From: Trichobilharzia regenti
Taxonomy: Eukaryota > Platyhelminthes > Trematoda > Strigeidida > Schistosomatidae
Assembly (NCBI GenBank): GCA_944472135.2
Contig: OX235262.1
Location: 85,472,903-85,536,902, forward strand
DNA length: 64,000 nucleotides
Direction of reading: 5' to 3'
The notes beneath the pieces are model-generated. The model saw only the letters and a program-made list of their open reading frames with translations. It was not told the DNA's origin and ran no database searches. The translations under genes were made by a program, and so were the position numbers. Shown here one piece after another: positions 11,401-22,468 of this stretch (position 1 is the first letter of the stretch; each line of letters begins with the position of its first letter).

Positions 11401-13604
11401 TAATACGTTTTTGCTTTATAAAATTTAAACCTCACAACAAACCAGCACCAACTCTACACGTAGAGTGACTGTCACGTTGGTAGTGATTAATACCAGTCTT
11501 TCAGAAGGTACATTTAAAATTCTACACCAATTACAATTAGGCATGAATAACGACAAAAACTCTCTGCTCTATGTGAAATTTACTTTAATATTTAGATAAG
11601 CATGCAAAGCAATAAAAAACCTAAGATGCTTCAGAAAGACAGAAAATGTTGCTTACGAGGTTATAACTAGTATTTATCAAAATCGAAATTAAAAGTATTA
11701 GTCAGTCGTCTGATATTTATGAAACATTTTTGTAAGTAGTATGGCAATCCATATAATGTCACATTATTAAGATACGATGCAACATCTTAACTAAGACAGC
11801 GTAACAATGACTGCATATATTTCAGGGTTCTCTTTCATAATGCAGTCAGCGGTTTCGTCAAAGATTATCAGTATAATGATACTGCAATCTGTATAAGAAA
11901 CAAAGTGAGCTTAACACAGGTTATCTCTGTGTAAAAAATGAGTTCCTTCAAAGTTGCTGATCTTCATTACTGGCAAATATGAACAAAAATGCTAGGAATT
12001 ACTGTCATCTAATTTATTCTAATATTAAAGAACAAACTACGGTGCACCATATTGTTTACACGACTGCCAACGAATCATTAAAATTACAATCCCTACGGGT
12101 AATACTGCTTTTCTATTTAAATGCAATAGGCCTATAGTCACAGTTATTGTCTGAGGGTTTAGAATGTCACTTGAGTGTCTAGTTAGTGCATTGGGGTAAT
12201 AACAGGATGGTAGTTCATTGAGTTTGTCCTAAGCTTGGGATTTGAAAAAAAACAAAAGGTTCGCCATATTTCCCAAGTAAATACACGAATAAAGCATTCT
12301 TAGTTCTAATAATAAATGTCAATAAAATATCCGGTCAGAAATTACATCAGAAAACGAGCAAACGTCTTTATTTCCAGAAGCGTCCAAGAAATCTATCAGA
12401 ATAATTATTTTACGATGGTCAAATAACTATACATTCTTCAAAAAATTATTCATTGATTAGTTGCTTGTACTCGGAGTTGTCAAATATATTAACAGCTGAC
12501 TAAGGTCTGCAAACTCGAAAAATTGTGATCAGCACTGTTGGCTTTTGGCTGGTTTTGCCTATTGAAATTATTTACATATCTTTTCCATCCTATGTATCCC
12601 ACATTACTAAGGGAATTTCAATGGACAACCATATAAAAAAATTTAATGCTAATGTCCCCTTTTCGCAGTAATTTTTTTAAAATAAGTCATTTCTCAAACC
12701 AAAGTTAAAAAATAGAACCAGATCCACAAGTCACGCATTGGCGTTTTTACGTCTGACACTGAAACTACTATTTACTTATGTAGGCTATCAGTATCATTTA
12801 CTTCAAAATTTTGCATGCATTAACGTAGTACGAAAACAAAATGAATTTTGTTGATGTCCAGTACTGAATTCTTTGTAATGCAAAATGAATTTTGAAAACC
12901 CTTTGTCTATAGAAGCATCTTTTATAGAAAGGCACCGAAATACAGCATTATCTAATAGTGTTTATCTTGAGACTTCATTACAAAAATAGTATTAACCATT
13001 ATTTGAAGGAAGACATGCACCTGAATAAAGTACTGGTGTGGCTGTTACCAATACAACGTCATTAAGCATCATTTAATAGAAACACCAGATTCAACTATTA
13101 CAATATTTGAACTTTAACATTAGGATGAAAGCAATAACCATGGTGAAATAATAAAATCTCACAGCTCACATAGTAACATCCGAAAATTTGCACTTCGTCT
13201 CTTCTAACAGCGATAAGTAAATTCACTTCAGAAGTTAGGAAAAATAGCTACCAATGAACGCTAAACCATATGATCGCGATTTCTTTGTTGATTAAACTGA
13301 TTCACTCTAACAATGTTCAATGTCCAATTGATCACGTTGTTTACACACATTAAATATTGAAGTAGGTAAAAAAAGGAATTGCCCGCTTTCCAAACCAAAA
13401 CTCTAGTTTCAGTGATATACAAATAAAGATTTGTGAGAGTTTTATTCACACTAACTACGTAGAGCCTTTAGTTCACATGTAACTCTGACTCATAACAACA
13501 TCTTTCTGAATAGAATGTGTGCACGAATAACACCTCAAGCTTGACCACTTAACATCACCGAATCGTGGATGCCGATGCAAACAAAAGCTACTCATTTTAC
13601 TAAT
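8463..13604. other. Long stretch without recognised genes or repeats
   Basis: About 5 kb of AT-rich, apparently single-copy sequence relative to the rest of this window. No open frame longer than about 70 codons looks coding, no tRNA boxes and no retroelement motifs were recognised. Non-coding or regulatory content, or short exons of a gene on either strand, cannot be excluded by eye. Confidence 0.45.
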
Positions 13605-13950
13605 TTACTTACCGCTCCACCTGCGTCGTCGAATAATTTTACCAGAGAAATCACTTTCTCAAATGCTTTTCCGCCCAGTCTTTAAGAGTTATTATCCTGA
13701 AAACCTAGCCTTAAAAGTAGTTGGTCTTCCTAAACACACAGCACCCCACGTATTGAATATTAGGATTCTCGCCGCACTAACAATAATGAAGTTAGTCTTG
13801 GAGACGTTGTCCAGACGGTCAATGAAAGCTCTGTGGCCCAGAAAACACAATAACAGGAAATTTGTGTCCCAGTTATAATTCTTCTTTGGTATTTCATAAT
13901 TATAGAGCCGTTTACTCCAACGCATTGCTTTCCTTACACTCAAACCCGTT
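13605..13950 (-). CDS. Possible coding exon(s) of an unidentified gene
   Basis: Read on the minus strand, about 13943-13692 is open for some 80 codons, including LYNYEIPKKNYNWDTNF, CFLGHRAFIDRLDNVSKTNF and a hydrophobic IIVSAARILIF. A second open piece (about 13675-13613) reads LGGKAFEKVISLVKLFDDAG and stops at a good splice donor (GCG|GTAAGTAA). A small intron between them is possible but its exact ends are unclear. I do not recognise the protein. The plus strand is also partly open here. Low confidence. Confidence 0.25.
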
Positions 13951-15700
13951 GTTAAATCTTAAAATTCAAGCCGTTTGTAAGAAGAATGTCGACAGGATAC
14001 AATTATTCCTGTACAAAACACTATTCTGTCATGAAATACATCCACTTTATCATACCGATTACCTGATAGTATCGTATAATTACAGCAAACAATATAGCTA
14101 ACTCGAATAACTCAAAATTAACTGCTGAAGCTGATCCTCTCAGTCACTCCGTTCTGTGGAACTAGAAAATCCAATTACATGAAAATAGATTATAGTTATT
14201 CGCGCTGGAACTATCTTCAGATTGGTAGCAGTATTGTTGCGAACAACACGGTGCAATATTTTATTATGACACGCGAATAAGATCAAAATATATCACTACT
14301 GTCTCCTGGAGAATCTCTAAGACTCCACCAAGCTGTCTTCGTCAAGTGAGATAGAAAATCAATAAAAAGAATTTGATTCTGAGGTCACTGTTATCCTACA
14401 CTATTCGGGCGTTCGAAGTCCTTCCCCTTTCCCGAACCTTAGTCAGCGAGTCTCACAATTACATAATAGCTTTCATCATCCAGGATACTTAATCCTATTG
14501 AAATAACCTTTGTCAAACATAGAAATGATGGACAAAAATGGTGTAAATATGATCAAGCATGAAAATATTCTTCTCTTGACAAAAATAATTGATTTTCAGT
14601 GAGAGAATACGATAACCTTTTGTGGTATGTGGCTAGAAAAAATCAGCATTTTTTTAGCATACACCGTGAGTTGAAAAGCAATCACCAAGTACGTGTTGTA
14701 ATAGAACTCGGGACCAGTCCTGAGTCATTGATGAAGACTTTATTTAGTATAAGAGGCTTCCTGGTCAGGTGGTCATGCTTTCGAATAAGGTGACTATTCT
14801 GATGACATATGTATGGATTATGCTAACAAACTGAACATTGAGCACATACACATGCTTGCCAGCTCGGACTGGAACACATGGAGCTCTATATAATTATCAA
14901 GAGACTAGTGCTCGACAGCTTAGCCGCGTTGTGATTATTTACTTCTACACTCTCTCTAGAGCATCGTCGACAATTACATCTTTCAGCGGCTGCAAGTGTT
15001 ATATTTTCCCCTGGCTAGTTGAGAAGGCGTTAAGGTCAGCAGATAGTGGCTAAAATCCAAATCTAACAGGATTGATAACCACAAAAAAATCGTGAGCGTT
15101 ATTCTTAGTTTAAGCCAACTGAAAGCGGCTTCATATCTGTGCAGGCAGCCTAACCGATTGGTTTCCTACAACATCATGTCAGGTAGCAACTGGTAAGATA
15201 GGGTGACTACACAGTCTATCCTTCTGCCTCCAGGGGAAAGTTCATACAGGATCTTCCTAACAGGGGTGCAAGCAGACGGAAAGTCAAGCTGCTACAACTA
15301 GCTAGTGCTCAGCAACGGAATGTTATACATCATAGTAGGTATACACACGACTTTACAAAACATATCAATTGATTGACGAGTAATATTTTCTTGTCTTATC
15401 TTTTCACTTCTTCAGGGCTACAGAAACAAAATTCACCCGACTCTTATTTAAAACAAACTACAGGATATCCGTCTAACCTGACAGCTTAGAAACCGACTGT
15501 TCTATCAAAATAATTGTCCAAACTGTCGACCAGCAACACATCACTGCAGAGGAAAGCTATAAGGTCTGAACTTCCATTTGTGTCACCGTAGTGGTGGGCG
15601 AGCGAACCATGGAGCATAGTTCAAAACACAAAAGTGCATTCATCATCTTGTTTCGTTAGTCAGATAAATAGAGCCATACAAATATTAAAGAAAGTATACT
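13951..15700. other. No gene supported
   Basis: AT-rich sequence with several short frames but no motif I recognise. Part of 14840-15260 is vaguely similar to 19840-20290, possibly an old shared repeat. The similarity is too weak to define. Confidence 0.35.
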
Positions 15701-16069
15701 TGTCAGCTACGTCTCATAAACCGTTAATGCCCAGCTCTCGCTACGCTCGGGCCCACGCTGTTCTTAGAAGATTTCTCAGAAACGCTTAGTTATAACGGAC
15801 GCAAAAACCAAAACACCGATCTGCCGTTTGATATTTCTGTATTGTTACACCAACATATAAAAGGAATAAGCGAACTAAGCAAACTAAGGTCTGAAAACAA
15901 ATATTACAATAATAAATCTTTGTATTACTTCTGACGATGTTTCAATCTTCTTTCTGAACAGCGACCGATGAGACGATGACTGTCGTATTGATGCCTCCGC
16001 GAAAATTGGGGAAGTTGATTTTGAGCAAACAACCAAGAATTGATCGTTCAATCTTCAACTCCATTGACA
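15701..16069 (-). repeat. 3' LTR of the BEL/Pao-like element
   Basis: 369 bp, TGTCA...TGACA ends, near-identical to 19122-19490. Contains AATAATAAATC near 15910, a possible polyadenylation-type signal on the plus strand only. Confidence 0.8.
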
Positions 16070-16699
16070 CTCCCCGGCAAAAAAGGGATCCAACCCTTTT
16101 TTCCTTCACGATCAATGCACGTTGACTTGGATGCCATTGCGAGAACCTGGGTCACACGGACAGAGCTGAAATGGAAAACAAACAGAAAAGCCAACACACC
16201 ACAAGCATACCCACAGCACAATCTCACACATCGCTGACGACCTGCGCCTCCAGACAGAGACCTCCTCTTGACATCTTCCAACACAATCGCCACTTACTAG
16301 AATGACTCTTGCAGAATGCAACGTGACCATAGCAGCACCTCATGATACTCTTCAAGCATCCTCTTTTCTATTCACTATCAATTATCACTGAAATCGCTTG
16401 TCACTCATTCTGCCTCAGTTCTAGTAGCGGTGACGCATGCGAGCCTCAGTCGTTTACACTCTTTCTCCCCGGCGTGTCGGACCGCAGCTAACAATTATCT
16501 CCGTGTGCATTTCATTCTCAGCAATAGCCTCCCCGGCGTATACGACCCATCTGCTGTCTTTAACATCAATCAATTCATTCACGAATGTAGAAGACTCGAA
16601 ACAACTTCAGAAGTAATCACGACGAAAATTTTAACAAAATTACGCAATAACAACAAGATACGAAAACAACAAGTAAACACAATGAATCCAAAAAACACC

Positions 16700-17021
16700 A
16701 ATTGATATGACACACCACACATATATACAAATAGTACAAATAACCTCGCGGATCATGTCTTGGTGGAATTACTTTGAAGAATTGCAGGACTTACACCAGT
16801 ACGCCTGCAACCCTTCACAGGTTGACGATTGTAAGTTGTGGAATGTCCAGACACAAACAAGATTAACCAACAATTACATCAATTGGAAATCACACAACTA
16901 TTTAACACAAACATATGTACAATCAACACATCAAATGTTGTGGATTCTGACACGACAAACTACCCTTGAAGAACTGTAGGACTTACACCAGTACGCCTAC
17001 AACCCTTCTCAGGTTGACGCC
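16700..17021 (-). repeat. Duplicated ~65-bp motif at the 3' end of the BEL/Pao-like internal region
   Basis: A ~65-bp block containing GACTTACACCAGTACGCCT and CAACCCTTC.CAGGTTGACG occurs at about 16763-16826 and again at 16955-17020, roughly 190 bp apart in direct orientation, immediately downstream of the gag-like stop codon on the minus strand. Confidence 0.6.
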
Positions 17022-18977
17022 CTAGGTTGGAAAATCGTCGCAGAGTTCATTTGCTAACTTCCTTCTATCAGCTATATCCTCAAATCTGAACGGCAACACG
17101 CCCATGTCATTGTATCGTAGAATATAGATGACCAACAAACACACGACATATCTCATCAACCAAGTATAGAAACAGAGTAATTTACACCAAAGATAATAAC
17201 ATTCAAATAGTAACTTGAAACTAGAAATGCCTTTATTCGTGCAAGTCAATTTAACAATAACTCTCTCCTTTACACTTGGCTTATCCACACTAAACTGAGC
17301 AATATCTTTCGTCTTTTCAAACGCACCAATACTATCATAGTCATTGCACAAGATACTTGAGTTGATGGGCATCTGTTTCATTGTGGATGAAAACACCAAC
17401 GATGACTGAGTGACACAAGGTGATGAACTTAGCGGTGGATCAGAAGCTGTTCTTTTTCGGCTTTCAGATAGTTGTCCAACTGCAAGATTACCACCACTGC
17501 TGTCTTTCACTACTAGTTCGGGTTTAGCACTATCATCTGATGATAGGTGGGCTACACGCTGATCAATTACACTGACTGTCTCACAAGTATGCACATCTTC
17601 TGGAACTGCATCTGCGTTCAATTCTACTTCACGTTGTAGTTGTACAGAACCTTTATTTAACTTAGCAGTAGTAGGCATATCCCGCATCTCATCATGATCA
17701 ACCAAAGACAAATCTGCACTATCATGATCATTACCACAAATATTCAATTTACCGTCAAGTTCATCATTTTCAAACTCTTTAATAACAGAAGTAGACAATT
17801 TTGGTTCCTCCTCAAAAATCATTAAAGGTTTTATATCTTCACTCTGACTAGTTATACCTTGTAAACTTGTAGGGTCAGAACTGCACTCTGAAGCAGCAAC
17901 TCTATTCTGTGACACTCTATTCAACAACGGCTTACCAGTTGCAACTACAGACTTCTTCACCGCACCGTTATCGTCACACAATTCGGAGTCAGGCCCGGAG
18001 TTTACATTTAGCTTATCACTGAACTTGCTCACTGGTTCACAGTTCACCTTTGTATGCACCTCTTGCAAACGAGTACAAAACAACCGTGTTTGTCTTGCAT
18101 CTTGCAACTTATCTGTTGAGGATGTACTACGAAACCTGTTACACTCACTAGATCTATATGCATTACTAGACATCATGGAGCCTTCTCGATATCCACCTCT
18201 CTGAGGCTTATTCGTCATCAATGAGTGCGTTTTACCCTCAGACTGCTCTATTCTAGGGGTGAGATCTAACAGACTGGCGAACTTGCTCATAGATTGATTG
18301 ACACTAGTATTTACCAGTTTCAGGATATCATCAAACTTTGGCTCGATACCCTCATCCTCCATACGGGAGCTTATCTTCACCCACTTCCTTTGCAGTCGAG
18401 TAGGTAGACGTCTTGCTATTACTTCTAGTATAAAACTCGAGTTGAGGTCACTCACGCGATTCATCGAAATCATTCCATTCTTGTAAATTAGCAAATTATC
18501 TAAAAACTCAGTGAGTGCCTGGGAGTCATCCTGTAATTGACCACCATTACCCTTAACAGCCTCGAATAATTTCCCTGCAATCATCGAAGGTCTTCCAAAC
18601 CTTTGACGTAATATGCTCATAGCCTCGTAGTAGCCCTCTTTTGGCTTCATAAACTTACAGCACTGTATAGCTCTTGCAGCATCTCCAGTGCAATATCTCA
18701 TCAAATACATTAACTTCAATTCATCATTTAATAAAAAACCACTCAACATGATCTCAAACTCCTTTACAAATTGTAAATAATCAGCCGGGTTTCCATCAAA
18801 ACACCGTGGTTCTAATTTAGGGAGTTTGATGTTCCTATCATCCCTGAACGGCGAAACAGTAACATCAACCATGTCATGCTTAACATCAGACACATCGTTA
18901 CAATTAACAGACAAGTCACCATGACTTACTTTCCTGTTTGCATCCAAGACACTCTGTCCCTTCTTTGACCCAGGCAT
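17022..18977 (-). CDS. gag: Gag-like protein of BEL/Pao-like retrotransposon, 651 residues
   Basis: One uninterrupted frame of 651 codons. Residues about 51-64 read KLPKLEPRCFDGNP, followed by YLQFVKEFEIML, YLMRYCTGDAARAI (91-104) and ILRQRFGRP (122-130). This is the layout of BEL/Pao and related gag proteins (K-L-P-K-x-x-x-P-x-F-x-G, then a YL..L.G.A..AI block and L..RFG). No CCHC zinc knuckle is visible. The middle (about 240-560) is polar and low in conserved features. The last ~60 residues include a strongly hydrophobic run (about 590-620), unusual for gag; they may come from the 3' end of the parent element joined by an internal deletion. The start ATG lies 145 bp inside the 5' LTR. In active elements gag forms the particle that packages the RNA. 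Confidence 0.75.
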   Translation of the reverse strand: MPGSKKGQSVLDANRKVSHGDLSVNCNDVSDVKHDMVDVTVSPFRDDRNIKLPKLEPRCFDGNPADYLQFVKEFEIMLSGFLLNDELKLMYLMRYCTGDAARAIQCCKFMKPKEGYYEAMSILRQRFGRPSMIAGKLFEAVKGNGGQLQDDSQALTEFLDNLLIYKNGMISMNRVSDLNSSFILEVIARRLPTRLQRKWVKISSRMEDEGIEPKFDDILKLVNTSVNQSMSKFASLLDLTPRIEQSEGKTHSLMTNKPQRGGYREGSMMSSNAYRSSECNRFRSTSSTDKLQDARQTRLFCTRLQEVHTKVNCEPVSKFSDKLNVNSGPDSELCDDNGAVKKSVVATGKPLLNRVSQNRVAASECSSDPTSLQGITSQSEDIKPLMIFEEEPKLSTSVIKEFENDELDGKLNICGNDHDSADLSLVDHDEMRDMPTTAKLNKGSVQLQREVELNADAVPEDVHTCETVSVIDQRVAHLSSDDSAKPELVVKDSSGGNLAVGQLSESRKRTASDPPLSSSPCVTQSSLVFSSTMKQMPINSSILCNDYDSIGAFEKTKDIAQFSVDKPSVKERVIVKLTCTNKGISSFKLLFECYYLWCKLLCFYTWLMRYVVCLLVIYILRYNDMGVLPFRFEDIADRRKLANELCDDFPT

Positions 18978-19121
18978 TGTTGAACTTGACCCAATTCCAA
19001 AAAAGTTCCAGATATTGCTTGTTCAAAGAGGACTTGACCGGCACCAGGAAAAATGAACGGCGACTATCCAAACTTTCACCAACTGTTTCAATCCGCCAGA
19101 TCTGTTTCTATCGTCAGAAAC

Positions 19122-19490
19122 TGTCAGCCAAGTCTCATAAACCGTTAATGCCCAGCTCTCGCTACGCTCGGGCCCACGCTGTTCTTAGAAGATTTCTCAG
19201 AAACGCTTAGTTATAACGGACGCAAAAACCAAAACACCGATCTGCCGTTTGATATTTCTGTATTGTTACACCAACATATAAAAGGAATAAGCGAACTAAG
19301 CAAACTAAGGTCTGAAAACAAATATTACAATAATAAATCTCTGTATTACTTCTGACGATGTTTCAATCTTCTTTCTGAACAGCGACCGATGAGACGATGA
19401 CTGTCGTATTGATGCTTCCGCGAAAATTGGGGAAGTTGATTTTGAGCAAACAACCAAGAATTGATCGTTCAATCTTCAACTCCATTGACA
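19122..19490 (-). repeat. 5' LTR of the BEL/Pao-like element
   Basis: 369 bp; only four differences from the left LTR, two of them close together near the start (TGTCAGCCAAG against TGTCAGCTACG), so the insertion is fairly recent. Confidence 0.8.
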
Positions 19491-20690
19491 ATAGTTCATA
19501 CTTGTTTACTCGTCTTTTCCCCCTTAATTCCGTAGTCACCACCTTACTATATGCGAACACTGCATTTTTTGTTGAATAGACCCTACAACAGAACTGATAA
19601 CTCAGGATTGAAATCATTGCATTCCATGATCTTTTCCACCATCAAGTGCTATGCTTTAGAAGATGAAGTGTGTCTATGAGTGTGAATGATATGATGTGAC
19701 GCCATCGTACTCCTTTTATTCTTTGACACCCAGAGGAACCTAGATTTGTTCAAAGAGTATATAGTATGCAGGGGATCAAAGAATTTCGTCACTTAAATCA
19801 AGTCTTAGAAGTTTTCCTTTCATCGTCAAATTTTTTATCTGTGCAGACTGGGCCATACCAAGGAGAACTGGGTTTTCATGGATAAAGAGAGCGGCTGCTA
19901 CTTCATGTTGTGATTTTGTATCTCTTTACTCTCTTCATACCGTCGCTAATAAAAATATCCCTGAACAACCTTAAGCGTCATATTCTCACTTCACCACTTC
20001 TTAACGTTTTAAGAGCAGCCCTGCCACCAGGTTAGATGAAACAGGCTTACGAGTCATCGTGCATTGTGACTCAAGCTTAGGTGTACAGGACAGCTAGTCA
20101 CAAAATAACGCTGAATATTATTCATAATTGAAAACACCTGGAAACGACCTGGAAGCCATTCAAGAGGTGTAACCAGCCGGTTTCCTAGAAACAAATCGAA
20201 TTGGAATAATAGTTTAACCGCTGAAAATTGAATGGTTGTGTAGAGAGTGATGTTGTGGGGTATTCGCATTAGGTTAGCTGATTACGGACTACATAGGAAC
20301 CACTAGATTTAACACAAGGTTGAGTAAATTGTGTAGGTGCTTGACTGCTTACCTTCGGCTTATCCAGTTCAATAAAACAGTGAAGGTCAACCCCCAGAGT
20401 TAAACGATGATTAAAGTTCGTAGGTTAGCAGCTTTAGTGATAAGCATAAAACTGGGGTACTGAGGTAGAGTATAACTCCATCTTAGGTGAAATTTTATTT
20501 TGACAAATCACACACTGCTGTGCAGTAATAGTACCTGATGACGTTTCGAGCACAAACTATTGCTCATAATCATATCAAGTCACTAACACAACTTTTCTCG
20601 AGGAGGGGGGTGAACTAAGAGCATTTCGTGATGTATAACCACTGAAAATGTTCACACTTAATTTTTCACCATAATTCATCCTTTTTGATT
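19491..20690. other. No gene supported
   Basis: Mixed AT-rich sequence. No coding motif recognised. Weak similarity of part of it to 14840-15260 is noted but not defined. Confidence 0.4.
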
Positions 20691-21420
20691 GAAATGGAAT
20701 ATCGTGCTTCACCAGAAGATGTACATTCCACTCTATCCCATATCATCACCTTCAGCCGGCTCTATGGCAGCCAACAAACTGTCATTTTATCTTCACTTGA
20801 TGCTGTAAAAGTTATACTCTGACTCAGGCTCACCTCGTGGATTTCCACTCCACTTTAAGGCCTGGCATGTGATATCTCACATCGATCTTCCCAGTGTATG
20901 TGCAAACCACATCCCTTAACTTCTGCATATCTGATGGGTGGTAGGTTTTTGTTGCTTATCCCTTCTGATCGATCATCCGATCTTCACCACCGGGGCAGAG
21001 AAGATAGTTTTTGATGAAAGTCTGCAGCGGAGAGCTGGAAACGTTTTCTGGCTCCAGAATAATGAAGGCTCGCACTGCTTTTCTGAATCTGTCTGTATCG
21101 TATGTGGTTGAGGTGATCTCACCAAACCATGTAAAAAGAAAGATGAACCCCTCAGATTTCTCCCGCTAATACTGACTGATCTTCCTTATTAATCAAGGAC
21201 CTACATCATCTGTTTCCTCCATGTTCCACCGAAATATCGCCCTAGTTGCCCTCTCTGCCAACTTGTTGGTTTTCGCTTGCAAATTTCGTGTGACACATGA
21301 CATGCATCATTAACAGAACTCCGACCTTCCAGGGACCTTACATTCTCTAGTATTCTCACTCCTTATGGCCTTCTATTCTACCACAGCCATCAGTAATAGT
21401 AAGTATTAATATTTTCCCCC
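20690..21420 (-). pseudogene. RTE-2-like retrotransposon relic
   Basis: Order of fragments on the minus strand follows the RTE-2 3' half as at 46175-46930: the AAGGCCTGGCATGTGATATCTC segment, the GTTTTTGATGAA...CTGCAG segment and a segment containing TCTCCCGCTAATACTGACTG. Frame is lost throughout. Confidence 0.4.
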
Positions 21421-22019
21421 GTCTTCATTTCAAACTAGATGAGGTTTCTGTTATGAGTTACTTGACATCTTTCTTTATGTTGATGTCATCCTAAGTTATA
21501 AGGTTTGTCTTCGTAATTCAACCTATTACCCTGGGTTTGCTCATATGACCACTGTTCATAAGAAAGGAATCATGTGCGCCGTTGTGTTCTGAAGATAATA
21601 AGTTCTCTTAAGAGCCCCTCTGACTGCATAGATCAAATCATATGAAGGTGTACTTTCCTCCTAAGCCGCGGTAGCACGATTTCCTCACTCCTTGGCCTAG
21701 ATTATCATAATATCATTAACAAGTACCTCGTGGTGACACTCATTGAGTAAAACGGAATTTGTACACAATGCAGTCAAAAGATGCCACTGAATAAAGGCGA
21801 TTGTGAGTAATAACATGAACGTATCACTTTATTACAATGTATCGTCCACTGTTCCACTCATCCAAGCCTAAATTTGCAGCATCACTTCAGTGTTAGTAGA
21901 TAGAGATAATCATTTAGTCACTAGAAGATAATTTCAAGGAATGAATCCAGTTGGTAGACTTCTTTTATCTCCCATAGGCTTAGTGCAAAACGTGACATAA
22001 AAAAGTAAATTTAACAGGA

Positions 22020-22235
22020 CGGTCGGTCGTACTATGCGACCGGTTATAATGGGAGTTAGGGAACGTCAACCAGCATTGTTAGCGAAGACAGAACTTTGGT
22101 ATGTATATAGCTCGGTAAAAGAACACCTGGTGAACTCAAGACATTTAACTCTACGTGGAAAGTTCCTCAAAGTCATATGTATGACATCTTTGGTCAAGAA
22201 ATTTAGGCAAGTTTGTTGTCGTAGTATACTAGAAC
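22020..22235 (+). pseudogene. Penelope-like GIY-YIG fragment upstream of the MBOAT gene
   Basis: The frame from about 22046 reads RERQPALLAKTELW then SSVKEHLVNSRHLTLRGKFL. This resembles the GIY-YIG region at 39654-40040 (PAWLAKG...SSILEHLVNSGHV...SFK). The YIG core itself is missing. The fragment ends about 230 bp before the MBOAT start codon. Confidence 0.5.
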
Positions 22236-22447
22236 TTCAAAAGCTTCGAAGTCTTTTCACATTTAGAAAAGTCACAACTCTGCCCACTTGAAAAATCAGA
22301 CTTTTCGAAAATATTTTGCAGTAATTGAGAGAATTTGTTGTTATAGCCTTTTGAAAACGATCGGTCTGACTAAACTGAATCGAAATTCAAATTGCACTCG
22401 TTTAGCTGCATCAGCAATCACAAAGAGTTGTGGTTGCTCAGCCCGCG

Positions 22448-22468
22448 GCATATGCCTTTCAGGTTTTC
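22448..22468 (+). promoter_or_regulatory. Possible splice acceptor just upstream of the MBOAT start codon
   Basis: CATATGCCTTTCAG followed by GTTTTC and then the ATG. A pyrimidine run plus AG six bases before the start could be the acceptor of a 5'-UTR intron or of spliced-leader trans-splicing, which schistosomes use for some genes. Sequence alone cannot decide. Confidence 0.3.

Larger units (their letters stand above)
15701..19490 (-). mobile_element. Compact BEL/Pao-like LTR retrotransposon, non-autonomous
   Basis: Two direct repeats of 369 bp each (15701-16069 and 19122-19490) both begin TGTCAGC and end TTGACA, with perfect terminal TGTCA/TGACA inverted ends. I count four base differences between them. 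Flanks ATACT and ATAGT could be a 5-bp target duplication with one change. The internal 3,052 bp holds a minus-strand gag-like frame and a purine run (GGGGAG on the minus strand, 16070-16075) next to the left LTR, fitting a polypurine tract and setting the orientation. No protease, RT, RNase H or integrase was found, so the element would need help in trans. BEL/Pao is judged from the gag. Confidence 0.8.

Noticed and set aside
17022..18977. Host gene for a large acidic protein
   Set aside because: It sits exactly between two LTRs in the right orientation and has BEL/Pao gag motifs near its N-terminus.
14840..20290. Repeat shared by 14840-15260 and 19840-20290
   Set aside because: Only scattered short matches by eye; not strong enough to define a family.
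20521..20550. CTGATGACGTTTCGAGC as a hammerhead
   Set aside because: It starts with CTGATGA, but there is no GAAA, no stem II and no complementary flanks.
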